61,527 nt of DNA from an uncultured Prevotellaceae bacterium (GCA_902774925.1 CACYKE010000060.1:1-61527); one strand, 5' to 3'. Shown: positions 16,361 to 26,141, counted from the stretch's first letter. Made by a program: numbers and translations. Notes: generated from the sequence alone by a model not told the origin.

Positions 16361-17709
16361 AATACTATAGCACAAACGGAAATGCGCCGATTGCAGATTT
16401 GCAGAAGGCAGTAGTGAAGGGACTGGCAGAGGACCGCGGTCTATATATGCCCGAAGAGATTTATATGCTGCCAAAGGCATTCGTCAACGACATGCCCGGC
16501 ATGAAGTTCCAGAACATCGCCTACAACGTAGCCCAAAACTTCTTTGGCGACGATGTGGACGGTGATGCCTTGCAGGACATCGTCTACGACACGCTGTCGT
16601 TCGATTGTCCTGTGGTAAAAGTCACGGAAAACATCTATGCGCTGGAGCTGTTTCACGGCCCGACGCTGGCATTCAAGGACGTCGGTGCCCGCTTCATGGC
16701 CCGCCTGCTGGGCTACTTCCTCCGTCGCGGCGGTTCCGTATGTAGCTGTGGTACAGCCACGAACTCGATGGTGAACGTCCTCGTGGCCACCAGCGGCGAT
16801 ACAGGCAGCGCCGTCGCCAACGGTTTCCTCGGCGTTGAGGGCATCCATGTTTACGTTTTATATCCCAAGGGCAAGGTTAGCCCCATCCAGGAGTGCCAAT
16901 TCACAACATTGGGCAAGAATATCACGGCTATCGAGGTGGACGGTGTCTTCGACGACTGTCAGGCACTGGTGAAGTCGGCATTTATGGACGAGGAACTGAA
17001 CAAGCACATGAAGTTGACGTCAGCCAACTCCATCAACGTCGCCCGTTTCCTCCCGCAGGCGTTCTATTATTTTAATGCGTATGCGCGTATGAAGGCGCTT
17101 GGTCTGGCCGACGAGCTCGTGATGTGCGTGCCCAGTGGTAACTTTGGTAACATCTGTTCGGCGTTGTTCGGCCACGAGATGGGACTACCCATCAAGCGCT
17201 TCATTGCCGCCAATAATGCCAACGACGTCTTCTACAACTATCTGAAGACTGGCAAATACGAGCCTAAGGCCTCAGTACAGACTTTGGCCAATGCTATGGA
17301 CGTTGGCGACCCCTCGAACTTCGCACGCATCCTGAACCTCTATTCTAAGAACAACACGTTGACTCCCGAGGCTACGCATCATCGCATCACCAACCTCATT
17401 AGCGGTGCAACATACAGCGATGAACAGATTAAGGAAACCATGCGCCAATGCTACAGCGAGACGGACTATGTGCTTGATCCTCATGGCGCTTGCGGATTCC
17501 GTGCTCTACAAGAAAACTTGAAGCCAGGCGAGGTTGGCGTATTCTGTGAGACGGCTCATCCTGCTAAGTTCAAGGAGAAGGTTGACGACATTCTGGGCAT
17601 CGACATCGAGATACCTGCCCGTCTGCGTGCATTTATGGAAGGCGAGAAGCAAAGCGTGGAACTGTCCAAGGACTTCGCAGATTTCAAAGCCTACCTGATG
17701 AATCAGTAA
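16357..17709 (+). CDS. thrC: Threonine synthase
   Basis: A PLP enzyme that converts O-phosphohomoserine to threonine, last step of the pathway. The PLP lysine lies in LFHGPTLAFKDVGARFMARLLG, and the phosphate-binding and substrate loops are recognisable (VATSGDTGSAVANGFLG, CVPSGNFGNICSALFGHEMGLPIKRFIAANNAND, DPHGACGFRAL). The length of 450 residues is typical. The start ATG overlaps the stop of the upstream gene (ATGA), so all three thr genes are one unit. Nothing is missing, in contrast with thrA. Confidence 0.95.
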   Translation: MKYYSTNGNAPIADLQKAVVKGLAEDRGLYMPEEIYMLPKAFVNDMPGMKFQNIAYNVAQNFFGDDVDGDALQDIVYDTLSFDCPVVKVTENIYALELFHGPTLAFKDVGARFMARLLGYFLRRGGSVCSCGTATNSMVNVLVATSGDTGSAVANGFLGVEGIHVYVLYPKGKVSPIQECQFTTLGKNITAIEVDGVFDDCQALVKSAFMDEELNKHMKLTSANSINVARFLPQAFYYFNAYARMKALGLADELVMCVPSGNFGNICSALFGHEMGLPIKRFIAANNANDVFYNYLKTGKYEPKASVQTLANAMDVGDPSNFARILNLYSKNNTLTPEATHHRITNLISGATYSDEQIKETMRQCYSETDYVLDPHGACGFRALQENLKPGEVGVFCETAHPAKFKEKVDDILGIDIEIPARLRAFMEGEKQSVELSKDFADFKAYLMNQ

Positions 17710-17767
17710 TAAATAGTCCCACCTGTCCCATCAGTGTCAGAAGAAAAACAAGTGGCTGCAAACGTTA

Positions 17768-17783
17768 ACGTAATAAATTACGT
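17768..17783. promoter_or_regulatory. Candidate operator upstream of uxaB
   Basis: ACGTAAT, 2 bases, ATTACGT is a perfect interrupted palindrome 31 bases before the likely -7 box TATCTTTG (17815-17822). The flanks also carry AACGTT and GTTAAC. It resembles a site for a dimeric repressor, and a sugar-acid gene would be expected to have one. No regulator gene is adjacent. Confidence 0.4.
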
Positions 17784-17862
17784 AAAAATGATACGTTATT
17801 CGGAAAATATTCACTATCTTTGCACTGAAATAAAACAAACTATTTATAAAATATAACGAATT

Positions 17863-19305
17863 ATGTTGAAACCGTTAAACAAAAAGTTCGCTCCGAAGAG
17901 CGTGATGCCCGAGAAGGTCATTCAGTTTGGTGAGGGTAATTTCCTCCGTGCATTCGTTGATTGGATTATCTGGAACATGGACCAGAAGACCAATTTCAAT
18001 GGTAGTGTTGTCGTCGTGCAGCCCATCGACCGCGGTATGGTTGACTGGCTCAACGGTCAGGACTGTCTGTATCACGTCAATCTGCAGGGCCGCGAGAACG
18101 GCAAGCCCGTTAATACGCTGGAGCGTATCGACGTCATCAGCCGCGCACTGAACCCCTACTCTCAGAACGACGCCTTCATGGCATTGGCTGATCAGCCCGA
18201 GATTCGTTTCGTGATTTCTAACACCACTGAGGCTGGTATCGCTTTCGATCCCGCTTGTAAGTTGGAGGACAAACCTGCTTCAAGCTATCCTGGCAAACTG
18301 GTACAGTTGCTGTATCGTCGTTACCAGACTTTCAATGGCGATCCCACGAAGGGTCTGATTATCTTCCCCTGCGAGCTCATCTTCCTGAATGGCCACGTGC
18401 TGAAGGATTGCATCAATAAGTACATCGAACTGTGGAAGTTGCCCGCAGACTTCAAGAAGTGGTTCGACGAGTGCTGCGGCGTTTACGCTACCCTCGTTGA
18501 CCGTATCGTACCAGGCTTCCCCCGCAAGGAGATTACTGAGATTCAGGAGAAGGTCGGCTATCGCGACAACCTCGTCGTACAGGCCGAGAACTTCCACCTC
18601 TGGGTCATCGAGGCTCCAAAGGAAGTTGCTCAGGAGTTCCCCGCAGACAAGGCTGGTTTGCACGTGCTGTTCGTTCCCTCAGAGGAGCCCTACCACAAGC
18701 GTAAGGTGACCCTGCTGAATGGCCCGCACACCGTACTCTCGCCTGTTGCTTTCCTGAGCGGTGTCAACATCGTTCGTGATGCCTGCAACCACGAGGTTAT
18801 CTCTAAGTACATCCATAAGGTACAGTTTGAGGAGCTGATGCAGACCCTCGACCTGCCGATGGACGAACTGGAGAAGTTTGCTGGCGACGTGCTCGAACGC
18901 TTCGACAATCCGTTCGTAGACCATCAGGTAACCAGCATCATGCTGAACTCATTCCCCAAGTTCCAGGCTCGCGACCTGCCCGGCGTGAAGACTTACTTGG
19001 AGCGCAAGGGCGAACTGCCTAAGGGTCTGGTATTCGGTCTGGCCGCTATCATTACATATTATAAAGGTGGCAAGCGCGCCGACGGTGTGGAGATTATCCC
19101 CAACGACGACGAAAAGATCATGGGTCTGCTGAAGGAGCTGTGGGCTACTGGCGACACGCAGAAGGTTGCCGACGGCGTACTCGGTGCAGAGTTCATCTGG
19201 GCTGAGGACCTGAACAAGGTTGCTGGTCTGAACCAGATGGTGAAGCTGTTCCTCGACCTGATTCAGGAGAAGGGCATGCTGGAAGCCGTAAAAACTATTC
19301 TGTAA
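17863..19305 (+). CDS. uxaB: Tagaturonate reductase (altronate oxidoreductase)
   Basis: A 480-residue member of the mannitol dehydrogenase family matching UxaB, which reduces D-tagaturonate to D-altronate with NADH in galacturonate (pectin) breakdown. The N-terminal Rossmann motif appears as VIQFGEGNFLRAFVDWIIWNMD; the central region has RFVISNTTEAGIAFDP and FPCELIFLNGHVLKDCI; the catalytic region has KVTLLNGPHTVLSPVAFLSG. The length is normal. It is preceded by a -7 box at 17815-17822 and a possible operator, and followed at once by uvrA, whose start codon abuts its stop. No other galacturonate genes are in the window. Confidence 0.92.
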   Translation: MLKPLNKKFAPKSVMPEKVIQFGEGNFLRAFVDWIIWNMDQKTNFNGSVVVVQPIDRGMVDWLNGQDCLYHVNLQGRENGKPVNTLERIDVISRALNPYSQNDAFMALADQPEIRFVISNTTEAGIAFDPACKLEDKPASSYPGKLVQLLYRRYQTFNGDPTKGLIIFPCELIFLNGHVLKDCINKYIELWKLPADFKKWFDECCGVYATLVDRIVPGFPRKEITEIQEKVGYRDNLVVQAENFHLWVIEAPKEVAQEFPADKAGLHVLFVPSEEPYHKRKVTLLNGPHTVLSPVAFLSGVNIVRDACNHEVISKYIHKVQFEELMQTLDLPMDELEKFAGDVLERFDNPFVDHQVTSIMLNSFPKFQARDLPGVKTYLERKGELPKGLVFGLAAIITYYKGGKRADGVEIIPNDDEKIMGLLKELWATGDTQKVADGVLGAEFIWAEDLNKVAGLNQMVKLFLDLIQEKGMLEAVKTIL

Positions 19306-22149
19306 TTGAGCGATTCGATTGAAATAAAGGGGGCGAGAGTCAATAATCTGAAGAATATTGACGTCACCATTCCCCGCAACAAATTGGTGGTGATTGCCGG
19401 AGTCAGTGGCTCCGGCAAATCATCTTTGGCCTTCGACACACTGTATGCCGAGGGCCAGAGACGTTATGTGGAGAGCCTGTCGGCATATGCACGCCAGTTC
19501 CTGGGCCGTATGAACAAACCCGAATGCGACTACATTCGCGGCATTCCGCCCGCCATCGCCATCGAGCAAAAGGTCATCTCGCGCAATCCGCGAAGTACCG
19601 TTGGCACAACGACGGAAATCTACGAGTATCTGCGCCTGCTCTTTGCCCGTATCGGACGGACCTATTCACCCATCAGCGGACAGGAGGTGAAGAAGCACTC
19701 CACCGAAGATATCGTCCGACAGGTGCAGCAGTTCCAGCCTGGCACGAAATTCATCATCCTGGCACCCATCATTCCCGTCGAAGGTCGCACGCTGGAACGC
19801 CAGTTGCAGATGTATGTCCAGAATGGCTACGCCCGCATGTCCGTCAGCGGCAATATCGTCCGCATTGACGACTGGCTGGAGGAACACATCGCTAGTAGTG
19901 TTCCTAGCGGTTCGGCCGACGGGATGTACCTCGTCATCGACCGCCTCTCCGTTGACTATTCCAAAGATTCCATCTCGCGTCTCGTCGACTCCGCCGAGAC
20001 GGCTTTCTACGAAGGTCACGGCGAACTGTGCCTAATGGTTTCTCCGTCAGGACTGACCTATGACTTCTCCCAGCGTTTTGAGGCTGACGGCATGACGTTC
20101 GAGGAGCCCAACGACCAGATGTTCTCTTTCAATTCGCCCGCTGGTGCCTGCCCTGAGTGTCAGGGTTTCGGCAAGATTATCGGCATCGACGAACATCTCG
20201 TCATTCCAAACACAACGTTGTCGGTGTACGACGGTTGTGTGCAACCTTGGCACGGCGATAAGATGAAGATGTGGCAGGAAGAATTCTGCCGTCGGGCTGC
20301 CCAAGACGACTTCCCCATCTTCGAACCGTACTATAACCTAACGCAGCAACAGAAGGATATGCTTTGGCACGGACTGCCCAGCGATAAGACCCGCGACAAG
20401 TACGACCGCGTGTCCATCGACAATTTCTTCCAGATGCTGCAGGAGAATCAGTATAAGATTCAGTATCGTGTCATGCTGGCGCGCTATCGCGGAAAGACGA
20501 CGTGTCACAAATGTCACGGCACACGACTGAAGCCCGAGGCGGAATACGTCAAAATCGGTGGTCGCAGCATTACCGACCTCGTACAACTGCCTGTCGTACG
20601 GCTGAAGCAGTGGTTCGACCAGCTGGAACTGACGCCACAGGAACAGGAGATTGGCCGTCGCTTGCTGACGGAAATCAATTCGCGCCTGCAATTCCTGCTC
20701 GACGTCGGACTGGGCTATCTGACGCTCAACCGTATGTCGAATTCACTATCTGGTGGCGAGAGTCAGCGCATCAATCTGACGACGTCGCTAGGCTCTTCGC
20801 TCGTAGGTTCTCTATACATCCTCGACGAACCCAGCATCGGACTGCACTCACGCGACACCGACCGACTTATCAAGGTACTCAAGGAGTTGCGCGACCTCGG
20901 CAATACCGTCGTCATCGTCGAACACGACGAGGAAATCATGCGTGCTGCCGACTACCTCATCGACGTCGGCCCTGATGCTGGACGCCTCGGTGGCGAAATC
21001 GTCTATGCCGGCCCGCTGACTGTACCCGACGGTTCGGCCGTCGAGAAAAGCTACACCCTCCGCTACCTCTCACATACCGACGAAATTCCTGTCCCCACCA
21101 GCCGTCGCCCCTGGAACCAGCGCATCACCATCAAGGGTGCCCGCATGAACAACCTGAAGGGTATCGACGTCGACTTCCCGCTGAACATCATGATCGTTGT
21201 CACGGGCGTTTCCGGATCGGGCAAATCGTCACTCGTCAAAGGCATCCTCTACCCTGCCCTCAAGCGCCGAATGGGTGACGTATGCGACGCACCAGGAGAA
21301 TACATCGGTCTGGAGGGCGACTACGAGAGCATCAAACACATTGAGTTCGTCGACCAGAATCCCATCGGCAAATCCACCCGTTCCAATCCTGCCACCTACG
21401 TCAAAGCCTACGACGCCATCCGCGACCTCTTTGCCGACCAGCCGCTGGCCAAGCAGATGGGTTTCACGCCGCAGTATTTCTCATTCAATGCCGACGGTGG
21501 ACGTTGCGACGAGTGTAAGGGCGCTGGTGTCATCACCGTCGAGATGCAGTTTATGGCCGACCTCGTCCTCGAGTGTGAAGCCTGTCACGGTCACCGCTTC
21601 AAGCATGACATCCTCGACGTCCGCTACAAGGACAAGAATATCTACGACGTGCTCAATATGACCATCGGCGAGGCCATCACTTTCTTTAGCGAAGATGGCC
21701 AGGAGCCAAAAGCTAAAGGCCAAATGCTAAAGTCTATCGTCTCGCGCCTGAAGCCGCTCGAAGAAGTTGGCCTCGGATACATCAAGCTCGGTCAGAATTC
21801 CTCTACGCTCTCCGGTGGTGAGAACCAACGTGTAAAACTGGCCTACTTCATCGGACAGGAGAAACAGGAGCCTACCCTCTTCATCTTCGACGAGCCGACA
21901 ACGGGCCTGCACTTCCACGACATCCAGCGCTTGCTGCACGCCTTCGATGCTCTGATAGAACGCGGCCACAGCATCCTCATCATCGAACACAATATGGAAA
22001 TCATCAAATGTGCCGACCATATCATCGACATTGGTCCTGATGGCGGCGACCGCGGAGGTCAGCTTGTGGCCTGTGGAACACCCGAACAGATAGCCGCCTG
22101 CGAGGAAAGTATCACTGGAAAATATCTGAAAGAGAAACTGAACGGGTAA
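19306..22149 (+). CDS. uvrA: Excinuclease ABC subunit A
   Basis: DNA damage sensor of nucleotide excision repair, 947 residues with two ABC ATPase modules. Walker A motifs are GVSGSGKSSLAFDTLYAEGQRRYVESLSAYARQFLG (residues about 32 on) and GVSGSGKSSLVKGILYP; signature motifs are NSLSGGESQRINL and STLSGGENQRVKLA; zinc-binding pairs appear as CPECQGFG, CHKCHGTRL, CDECKGAG and CEACHGHR. The start is TTG, directly after the uxaB stop; the protein begins SDSIEIKGARVNNLKNIDV, so no better start exists. Near its C-terminal third (about 21696-21731) there is an extra segment QEPKAKGQMLKS encoded by a 7-base periodic repeat. Confidence 0.95.
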   Translation: MSDSIEIKGARVNNLKNIDVTIPRNKLVVIAGVSGSGKSSLAFDTLYAEGQRRYVESLSAYARQFLGRMNKPECDYIRGIPPAIAIEQKVISRNPRSTVGTTTEIYEYLRLLFARIGRTYSPISGQEVKKHSTEDIVRQVQQFQPGTKFIILAPIIPVEGRTLERQLQMYVQNGYARMSVSGNIVRIDDWLEEHIASSVPSGSADGMYLVIDRLSVDYSKDSISRLVDSAETAFYEGHGELCLMVSPSGLTYDFSQRFEADGMTFEEPNDQMFSFNSPAGACPECQGFGKIIGIDEHLVIPNTTLSVYDGCVQPWHGDKMKMWQEEFCRRAAQDDFPIFEPYYNLTQQQKDMLWHGLPSDKTRDKYDRVSIDNFFQMLQENQYKIQYRVMLARYRGKTTCHKCHGTRLKPEAEYVKIGGRSITDLVQLPVVRLKQWFDQLELTPQEQEIGRRLLTEINSRLQFLLDVGLGYLTLNRMSNSLSGGESQRINLTTSLGSSLVGSLYILDEPSIGLHSRDTDRLIKVLKELRDLGNTVVIVEHDEEIMRAADYLIDVGPDAGRLGGEIVYAGPLTVPDGSAVEKSYTLRYLSHTDEIPVPTSRRPWNQRITIKGARMNNLKGIDVDFPLNIMIVVTGVSGSGKSSLVKGILYPALKRRMGDVCDAPGEYIGLEGDYESIKHIEFVDQNPIGKSTRSNPATYVKAYDAIRDLFADQPLAKQMGFTPQYFSFNADGGRCDECKGAGVITVEMQFMADLVLECEACHGHRFKHDILDVRYKDKNIYDVLNMTIGEAITFFSEDGQEPKAKGQMLKSIVSRLKPLEEVGLGYIKLGQNSSTLSGGENQRVKLAYFIGQEKQEPTLFIFDEPTTGLHFHDIQRLLHAFDALIERGHSILIIEHNMEIIKCADHIIDIGPDGGDRGGQLVACGTPEQIAACEESITGKYLKEKLNG

Positions 22150-22185
22150 AAATACGGTTACCTGCGAAACTTTCACGGAAAATAT

Positions 22186-22216
22186 TTTGCAGTTACAGAA
22201 AAAAGTATTACCTTTG
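22186..22216 (+). promoter_or_regulatory. Promoter of the tRNA-Thr/tRNA-Gly genes
   Basis: TTTG (22186-22189), 19 bases, TACCTTTG (22209-22216), about 70 bases upstream of tRNA-Thr. Confidence 0.65.
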
Positions 22217-22285
22217 CACTCGCTTTCAGAAAACGTAGGGTCTCAAGGCCGACAAATACGGAAGCAAAGAGTTCTTTGAAAGGCT

Positions 22286-22358
<73 letters not shown>

Positions 22359-22401
22359 CACAGGTACTGACTCTTTTTTCATGACGTTTTGTCGTGTTCC
22401 G

Positions 22402-22474
22402 GCGGAATTAGCTCAGTTGGTAGAGCATTGGCTTCCCAAGCCGAGGGTCGCGGGTTCGAGTCCCGTATTCCGCT
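22402..22474 (+). tRNA. tRNA-Gly (CCC)
   Basis: A 73-base cloverleaf with acceptor stem GCGGAAT/ATTCCGC, D arm GCTCAGTTGGTAGAGC, anticodon loop TTCCCAA (anticodon CCC) and T arm CGGGTTCGAGTCCCG. It is 43 bases after tRNA-Thr, so probably on the same transcript. CCA is not encoded. Confidence 0.96.
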
Positions 22475-22542
22475 CAAAAACATCCAATCATTCGCGACTA
22501 AACTGAAAAATAAAAGGAAAAGTGAAAAAAGTCGCTTAAAAA

Positions 22543-22574
22543 TTTGCAGGGTTCAAATAAATGTAGTACCTTTG
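22543..22574 (+). promoter_or_regulatory. Promoter of the tRNA-Ser/tRNA-Glu genes
   Basis: TTTG (22543-22546), 20 bases, TACCTTTG (22567-22574), 51 bases upstream of tRNA-Ser. Confidence 0.65.
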
Positions 22575-22625
22575 CACCCGCAATCAAGGAGATAACCCCA
22601 CGGTTGAAGCTTAAAACCTCCTTTT

Positions 22626-22712
22626 GGAAGGATGGGTGAGTGGCTGAAACCAGCAGTTTGCTAAACTGCCGTACGGGTTCCCGTACCGGGGGTTCGAATC
22701 CCCCTCCTTCCG
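22626..22712 (+). tRNA. tRNA-Ser (GCT)
   Basis: A class II tRNA of 87 bases. The acceptor stem is GGAAGGA/TCCTTCC, the anticodon stem-loop GCAGT-TTGCTAA-ACTGC has anticodon GCT, and a long variable arm (GTACGGG/CCCGTAC) is followed by T arm GGGGGTTCGAATCCCCC. Confidence 0.96.
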
Positions 22713-22722
22713 CACCGATGCT

Positions 22723-22794
22723 GGTCGATTCATCTAATGGTTAGGATACAAGATTCTCAATCTTGGCATAGGGGTTCGATTCCCCTATCGACTA
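22723..22794 (+). tRNA. tRNA-Glu (CTC)
   Basis: A 72-base cloverleaf. The acceptor GGTCGAT pairs with ATCGACT, the first pair being G-U. The anticodon stem-loop is CAAGA-TTCTCAA-TCTTG with anticodon CTC, and the T arm is AGGGGTTCGATTCCCCT. It lies 10 bases after tRNA-Ser and is followed by a terminator. Confidence 0.94.
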
Positions 22795-22803
22795 CAAATA
22801 AAA

Positions 22804-22842
22804 GCGCTAAGTTGTTGATTACCAGCATACTTAGCGTTTTTT
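22804..22842 (+). terminator. Terminator of the tRNA-Ser/tRNA-Glu transcript
   Basis: CGCTAAGT (22805-22812) and ACTTAGCG (22829-22836) form an 8-bp stem followed by six T. Confidence 0.85.
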
Positions 22843-22907
22843 GTCAAATAGGTCACTTTTAGGTCACAATAGCTACTTTTTGACCTGAGTTCGGGAGAAG
22901 GGGGATC

Positions 22908-23792
22908 TCACCGAACTCCTTTTATCATTTTCTTCACTTGCTTCAATAATTTCTCCGAGGGTTCTGCGGGCAAGTCTGAAGGTTGCAGATACCAACGCAC
23001 AGTCCAGTTTAGCTCCTCCTTAGGCTGAAGGGTCGCGTAGGCACCCTGGCTCTCCAGTTCGATATGTGCCTTACCTCTGTTCACATATACTTGAATCTCG
23101 GCTTCGTCAGGAGCAGGTTGCGACGCGTTCAGGTCGTCGAACTGCTTCACGAGCAACAAACCATTGTTGTAATATGCCAGCCAGCCCTTGCCGTCGGCAT
23201 TCACCTTCCGGTTCCCATTGGCCTCGTCCGTCTGGTACCACGCAGCACCGAAAGCCTCCTTGAAATTCATCAGCCCTGCAGGCGTGATGCCCTCCACGGG
23301 AGCCTCGAAAAAGATCAGTCCTCCTTCGTTCTGCACACGTGTAATCTCCCAGGGAGCCACCTTTCGAACCTCGTCGCTCTCGTTGATGATGGTATAAGTA
23401 ATCACAAATGCTCCATCACGCTCGTCAACGGCAAACGCTTTACGGATACGGTATTTCATTCGTTCTGATACCTCGCTGGTCAACGTCAACACACCATCCT
23501 TTTGCTCCACCGTATAAGACCGCTTGTCATATTCCGGCACTGGGGGCCAATTCCACTCCTTCTGCGGACTGGTCCAGAACGTGCTGCCAAATGCCTCGGG
23601 CCATCTCAACTGTGAAATAACCTCACGTTCGCCATACTTTAGCGACAGGATTTTTCCGCCCTTGGCGGCATCAATCACCATTGTCCGATCACCATTCTGC
23701 AATGTGTACTTGCCGTCATTGTCCTGTGCCAATGTCGTTGTCACGCCAAAGGTCACAGTCATCAGGAATAAAGAAATAAAACGTTTCATCAT
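22908..23792 (-). CDS. Secreted DUF4380-like protein
   Basis: A 294-residue exported protein: residues 1-22 form a signal peptide (MMKRFISLFLMTVTFGVTTTLAQ). The mature part is rich in beta strands, with GGKILSLKYGEREVISQ, a Trp-rich segment (FWTSPQKEWNWPPVPEYD) and repeated strand pairs. It resembles DUF4380 proteins, which have a galactose-mutarotase-like beta-supersandwich fold and are usually periplasmic in Bacteroidota. No catalytic residues can be named. Either of the two leading Met codons could be the start. The gene stands alone on the minus strand. Confidence 0.65.
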   Translation of the reverse strand: MMKRFISLFLMTVTFGVTTTLAQDNDGKYTLQNGDRTMVIDAAKGGKILSLKYGEREVISQLRWPEAFGSTFWTSPQKEWNWPPVPEYDKRSYTVEQKDGVLTLTSEVSERMKYRIRKAFAVDERDGAFVITYTIINESDEVRKVAPWEITRVQNEGGLIFFEAPVEGITPAGLMNFKEAFGAAWYQTDEANGNRKVNADGKGWLAYYNNGLLLVKQFDDLNASQPAPDEAEIQVYVNRGKAHIELESQGAYATLQPKEELNWTVRWYLQPSDLPAEPSEKLLKQVKKMIKGVR

Positions 23793-23846
23793 AACTACAT
23801 TTTAATTATTGATAATATTCGGTTTTGTGTTGCAAAGACTGCTATT

Positions 23847-26141
23847 TTAAAAAAGGCTGCCAATCTGGTAGAAAAGGGCGCTGACAATCCAGGCAAGGAC
23901 GGTGGTGTAGAGGGCAGCGAAAGCGGCCCAGCGCCACGAAGCGCTCTCGTTTTTGATGGCAACGATGGTGGCTATGCAGGGGAAATAGATAAGGACAAAG
24001 AGCAGGAAGGCATAGGCCGTGAGTGGTGAGAAATTAAAGCCCGCGTCGCCATAAAGCACACCGATGGTCGAAGCAACAATCTCCTTGGCACCGACGCCGG
24101 CTATGAGACTGACATCCATGCGCCAGTCGAAGCCCTGAGCAAGGAAGACGGGCTCAACCATCTTGCCCAGCAAACCAATAAAACTCGATTCCAACGAGGG
24201 TGCGACGCCCATAGGTCCGAAATAACCCAGCGCCCAGACAATGATGGAAGCCACGAGAATGACACCACCCATCTTCTTCAGATACTGCTTGCCTTTCTCC
24301 CACGTATGACGGAAGATAGCCTTCGCCGTCGGGAAGCGATATGGGGGCAGTTCCATGACAAACGGAGTATCCTCGCCACGTATGACCCACGTACTGAGAA
24401 TGCGTGAAACGACAACAGAAAGTGCGATTCCAACGAGATATAGCGATATCATGACCAGACTCTGGTAGCGTACTGCGAAGAAGGCTCCGGTAATCATGAT
24501 ATATATAGGCAGACGGGCAGAACACGACATCATCGGCAGCACGAGCATGGTAATAAGACGCGAACGGCGACTCTCGACGGTGCGAGTGGCCATGACTGCA
24601 GGTACATTGCAGCCGAAACCCATGATGAGCGGAATGAACGACTTGCCGTGAAGCCCCATACCATGCATTAGCTTATCCATGATGAATGCTGCACGAGCCA
24701 TATAGCCGGAATCCTCCATAATAGATATGAAGGTGTAGAGAATCAGAATTTGTGGCAGGAAGACGATGACAGACCCTACACCGGCAATGACTCCGTCGAC
24801 GAGCATATCCTTCAACGGACCATCAGACATGTTTTCGCCAATGAAATCGCCCATAAATGCAAATCCGGCATCTATCCAGTCCATCGGATACTGACCCAGC
24901 GTGAACGTCACCTCAAACATGAGGAACAGCAGGGCAAAGAAAATGGGGAAGCCGAGCCAGCGATTGGTGATGAGGGCATCGAGACGATGGGTGACGTGAT
25001 AGGTATTTTCCTTGTTGCCAACCTTATAGCCTGCCTCTTGCAGCGCCCCACGAATGAAGCCGTATTTGGCGTCCATGATGGCTGTCTCAGAGTCGGTGCC
25101 AGTCTCTTCCTTTACACGTCGAACGGCCGTGTCGCGAGCCGACAGAATCTCGTCGCGCTCGGGGAGTGCGGTGATGGCCTCTTCAGCCTTTGAGTCCTTT
25201 TCAAGGAGCTTCAGCGCCAACCAACGCGTACTGTAACGCAGGCGCAGCAAGTCGTTGCCTTTCAAGAACTTCTGCATATTGGCTATACCATTTTCTATCT
25301 CGTGTCCGTGATTGATATGGATGTGTCGATAGTAATTGTCGTGGCCCTCCTGACTCTCAAAAATGTGGATAACCTCACGCAAAAGTTCAGGCAAGCCCCT
25401 ACCCGATTTGAACGATGTCGGCACCATGGGGATACCCATCAGTCCGCTGAGTGTTTCGATATCAAGACGGTCGCCGCGACGCTCGGTTTCATCGAACATA
25501 TTCAGGGCGCACACCACACGCAAGTGCATATCCATGAGCTGGGTAGTGAGATAGAGGTTGCGCTCGATGTTGGACGAGTCAATGACGTTGATGATGACGT
25601 CGGGCGTTTCTTCGACAAGCTGTTTGCGGACGTATAGTTCCTCAGGCGAATAGGCCGAGAGCGAATAGGTTCCTGGCAGGTCGACAAGTTTCAGGCGGAA
25701 CCCCTCGAAATCGGCATAGCCCTCCTTGGCGTCGACGGTGACACCACTGTAGTTTCCCACCCGTTCGTGAGCGCCAGAAGCGAAGTTGAACAACGATGTC
25801 TTGCCGCAATTGGGATTACCGACGAGTGCCACATTGATGGTGTGACGTGCAGAATGAACGGCATAATGGGCAGGAACGGCTACATTTTGCGGTTCACTGA
25901 CATACTGGGCATCCTGAGCGTTGGTACTGACCTCAATCTTATCAGCCTCCTGACGACGCAGGCTTACCTCATAGCCCATAACCTTATATTTGACAGGGTC
26001 CTGCAACGGTGCGCTCAGCAACACCTCGACACACTGGCCCTTGATAAAGCCCATTTCAACAATGCGCTTGCGGAAGCCACCGTGTCCCTGTACCTTAATA
26101 ATATAGGCCTTGTCGCCCGTATTCAGTTCGGAAAGTTTCAT
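23847..26141 (-). CDS. feoB: Ferrous iron transporter, FeoA-FeoB fusion
   Basis: A 764-residue inner-membrane Fe(II) importer. Residues 1-75 are a FeoA (SH3-like) domain (LSELNTGDKAYIIKVQGHGGFRKRIVEMGF). The FeoB G domain follows with G1 GNPNCGKTS at residues 108-116 and G3 DLPGTYSLSAYSPEE. The membrane part includes the Gate motifs (VIVFLPQILILYTFISIMEDSGYMARAAFIMDKLMHGMGLHGKSFIPLIMGFGCNVPAVMATR) with the conserved Cys. FeoAB fusion is the normal Bacteroidota arrangement. A TATCTTTG -7 box lies at 26169-26162, about 20 bases before the ATG. I see no clear Fur site. Confidence 0.95.
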   Translation of the reverse strand: MKLSELNTGDKAYIIKVQGHGGFRKRIVEMGFIKGQCVEVLLSAPLQDPVKYKVMGYEVSLRRQEADKIEVSTNAQDAQYVSEPQNVAVPAHYAVHSARHTINVALVGNPNCGKTSLFNFASGAHERVGNYSGVTVDAKEGYADFEGFRLKLVDLPGTYSLSAYSPEELYVRKQLVEETPDVIINVIDSSNIERNLYLTTQLMDMHLRVVCALNMFDETERRGDRLDIETLSGLMGIPMVPTSFKSGRGLPELLREVIHIFESQEGHDNYYRHIHINHGHEIENGIANMQKFLKGNDLLRLRYSTRWLALKLLEKDSKAEEAITALPERDEILSARDTAVRRVKEETGTDSETAIMDAKYGFIRGALQEAGYKVGNKENTYHVTHRLDALITNRWLGFPIFFALLFLMFEVTFTLGQYPMDWIDAGFAFMGDFIGENMSDGPLKDMLVDGVIAGVGSVIVFLPQILILYTFISIMEDSGYMARAAFIMDKLMHGMGLHGKSFIPLIMGFGCNVPAVMATRTVESRRSRLITMLVLPMMSCSARLPIYIMITGAFFAVRYQSLVMISLYLVGIALSVVVSRILSTWVIRGEDTPFVMELPPYRFPTAKAIFRHTWEKGKQYLKKMGGVILVASIIVWALGYFGPMGVAPSLESSFIGLLGKMVEPVFLAQGFDWRMDVSLIAGVGAKEIVASTIGVLYGDAGFNFSPLTAYAFLLFVLIYFPCIATIVAIKNESASWRWAAFAALYTTVLAWIVSALFYQIGSLF

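Noticed and set aside
22389-22595. A 68-codon frame on the plus strand starting MSCSGGISSVGRALASQAEG
   Set aside because: It is a translation of the tRNA-Gly gene; this well-known false protein appears wherever such tRNAs are read through.
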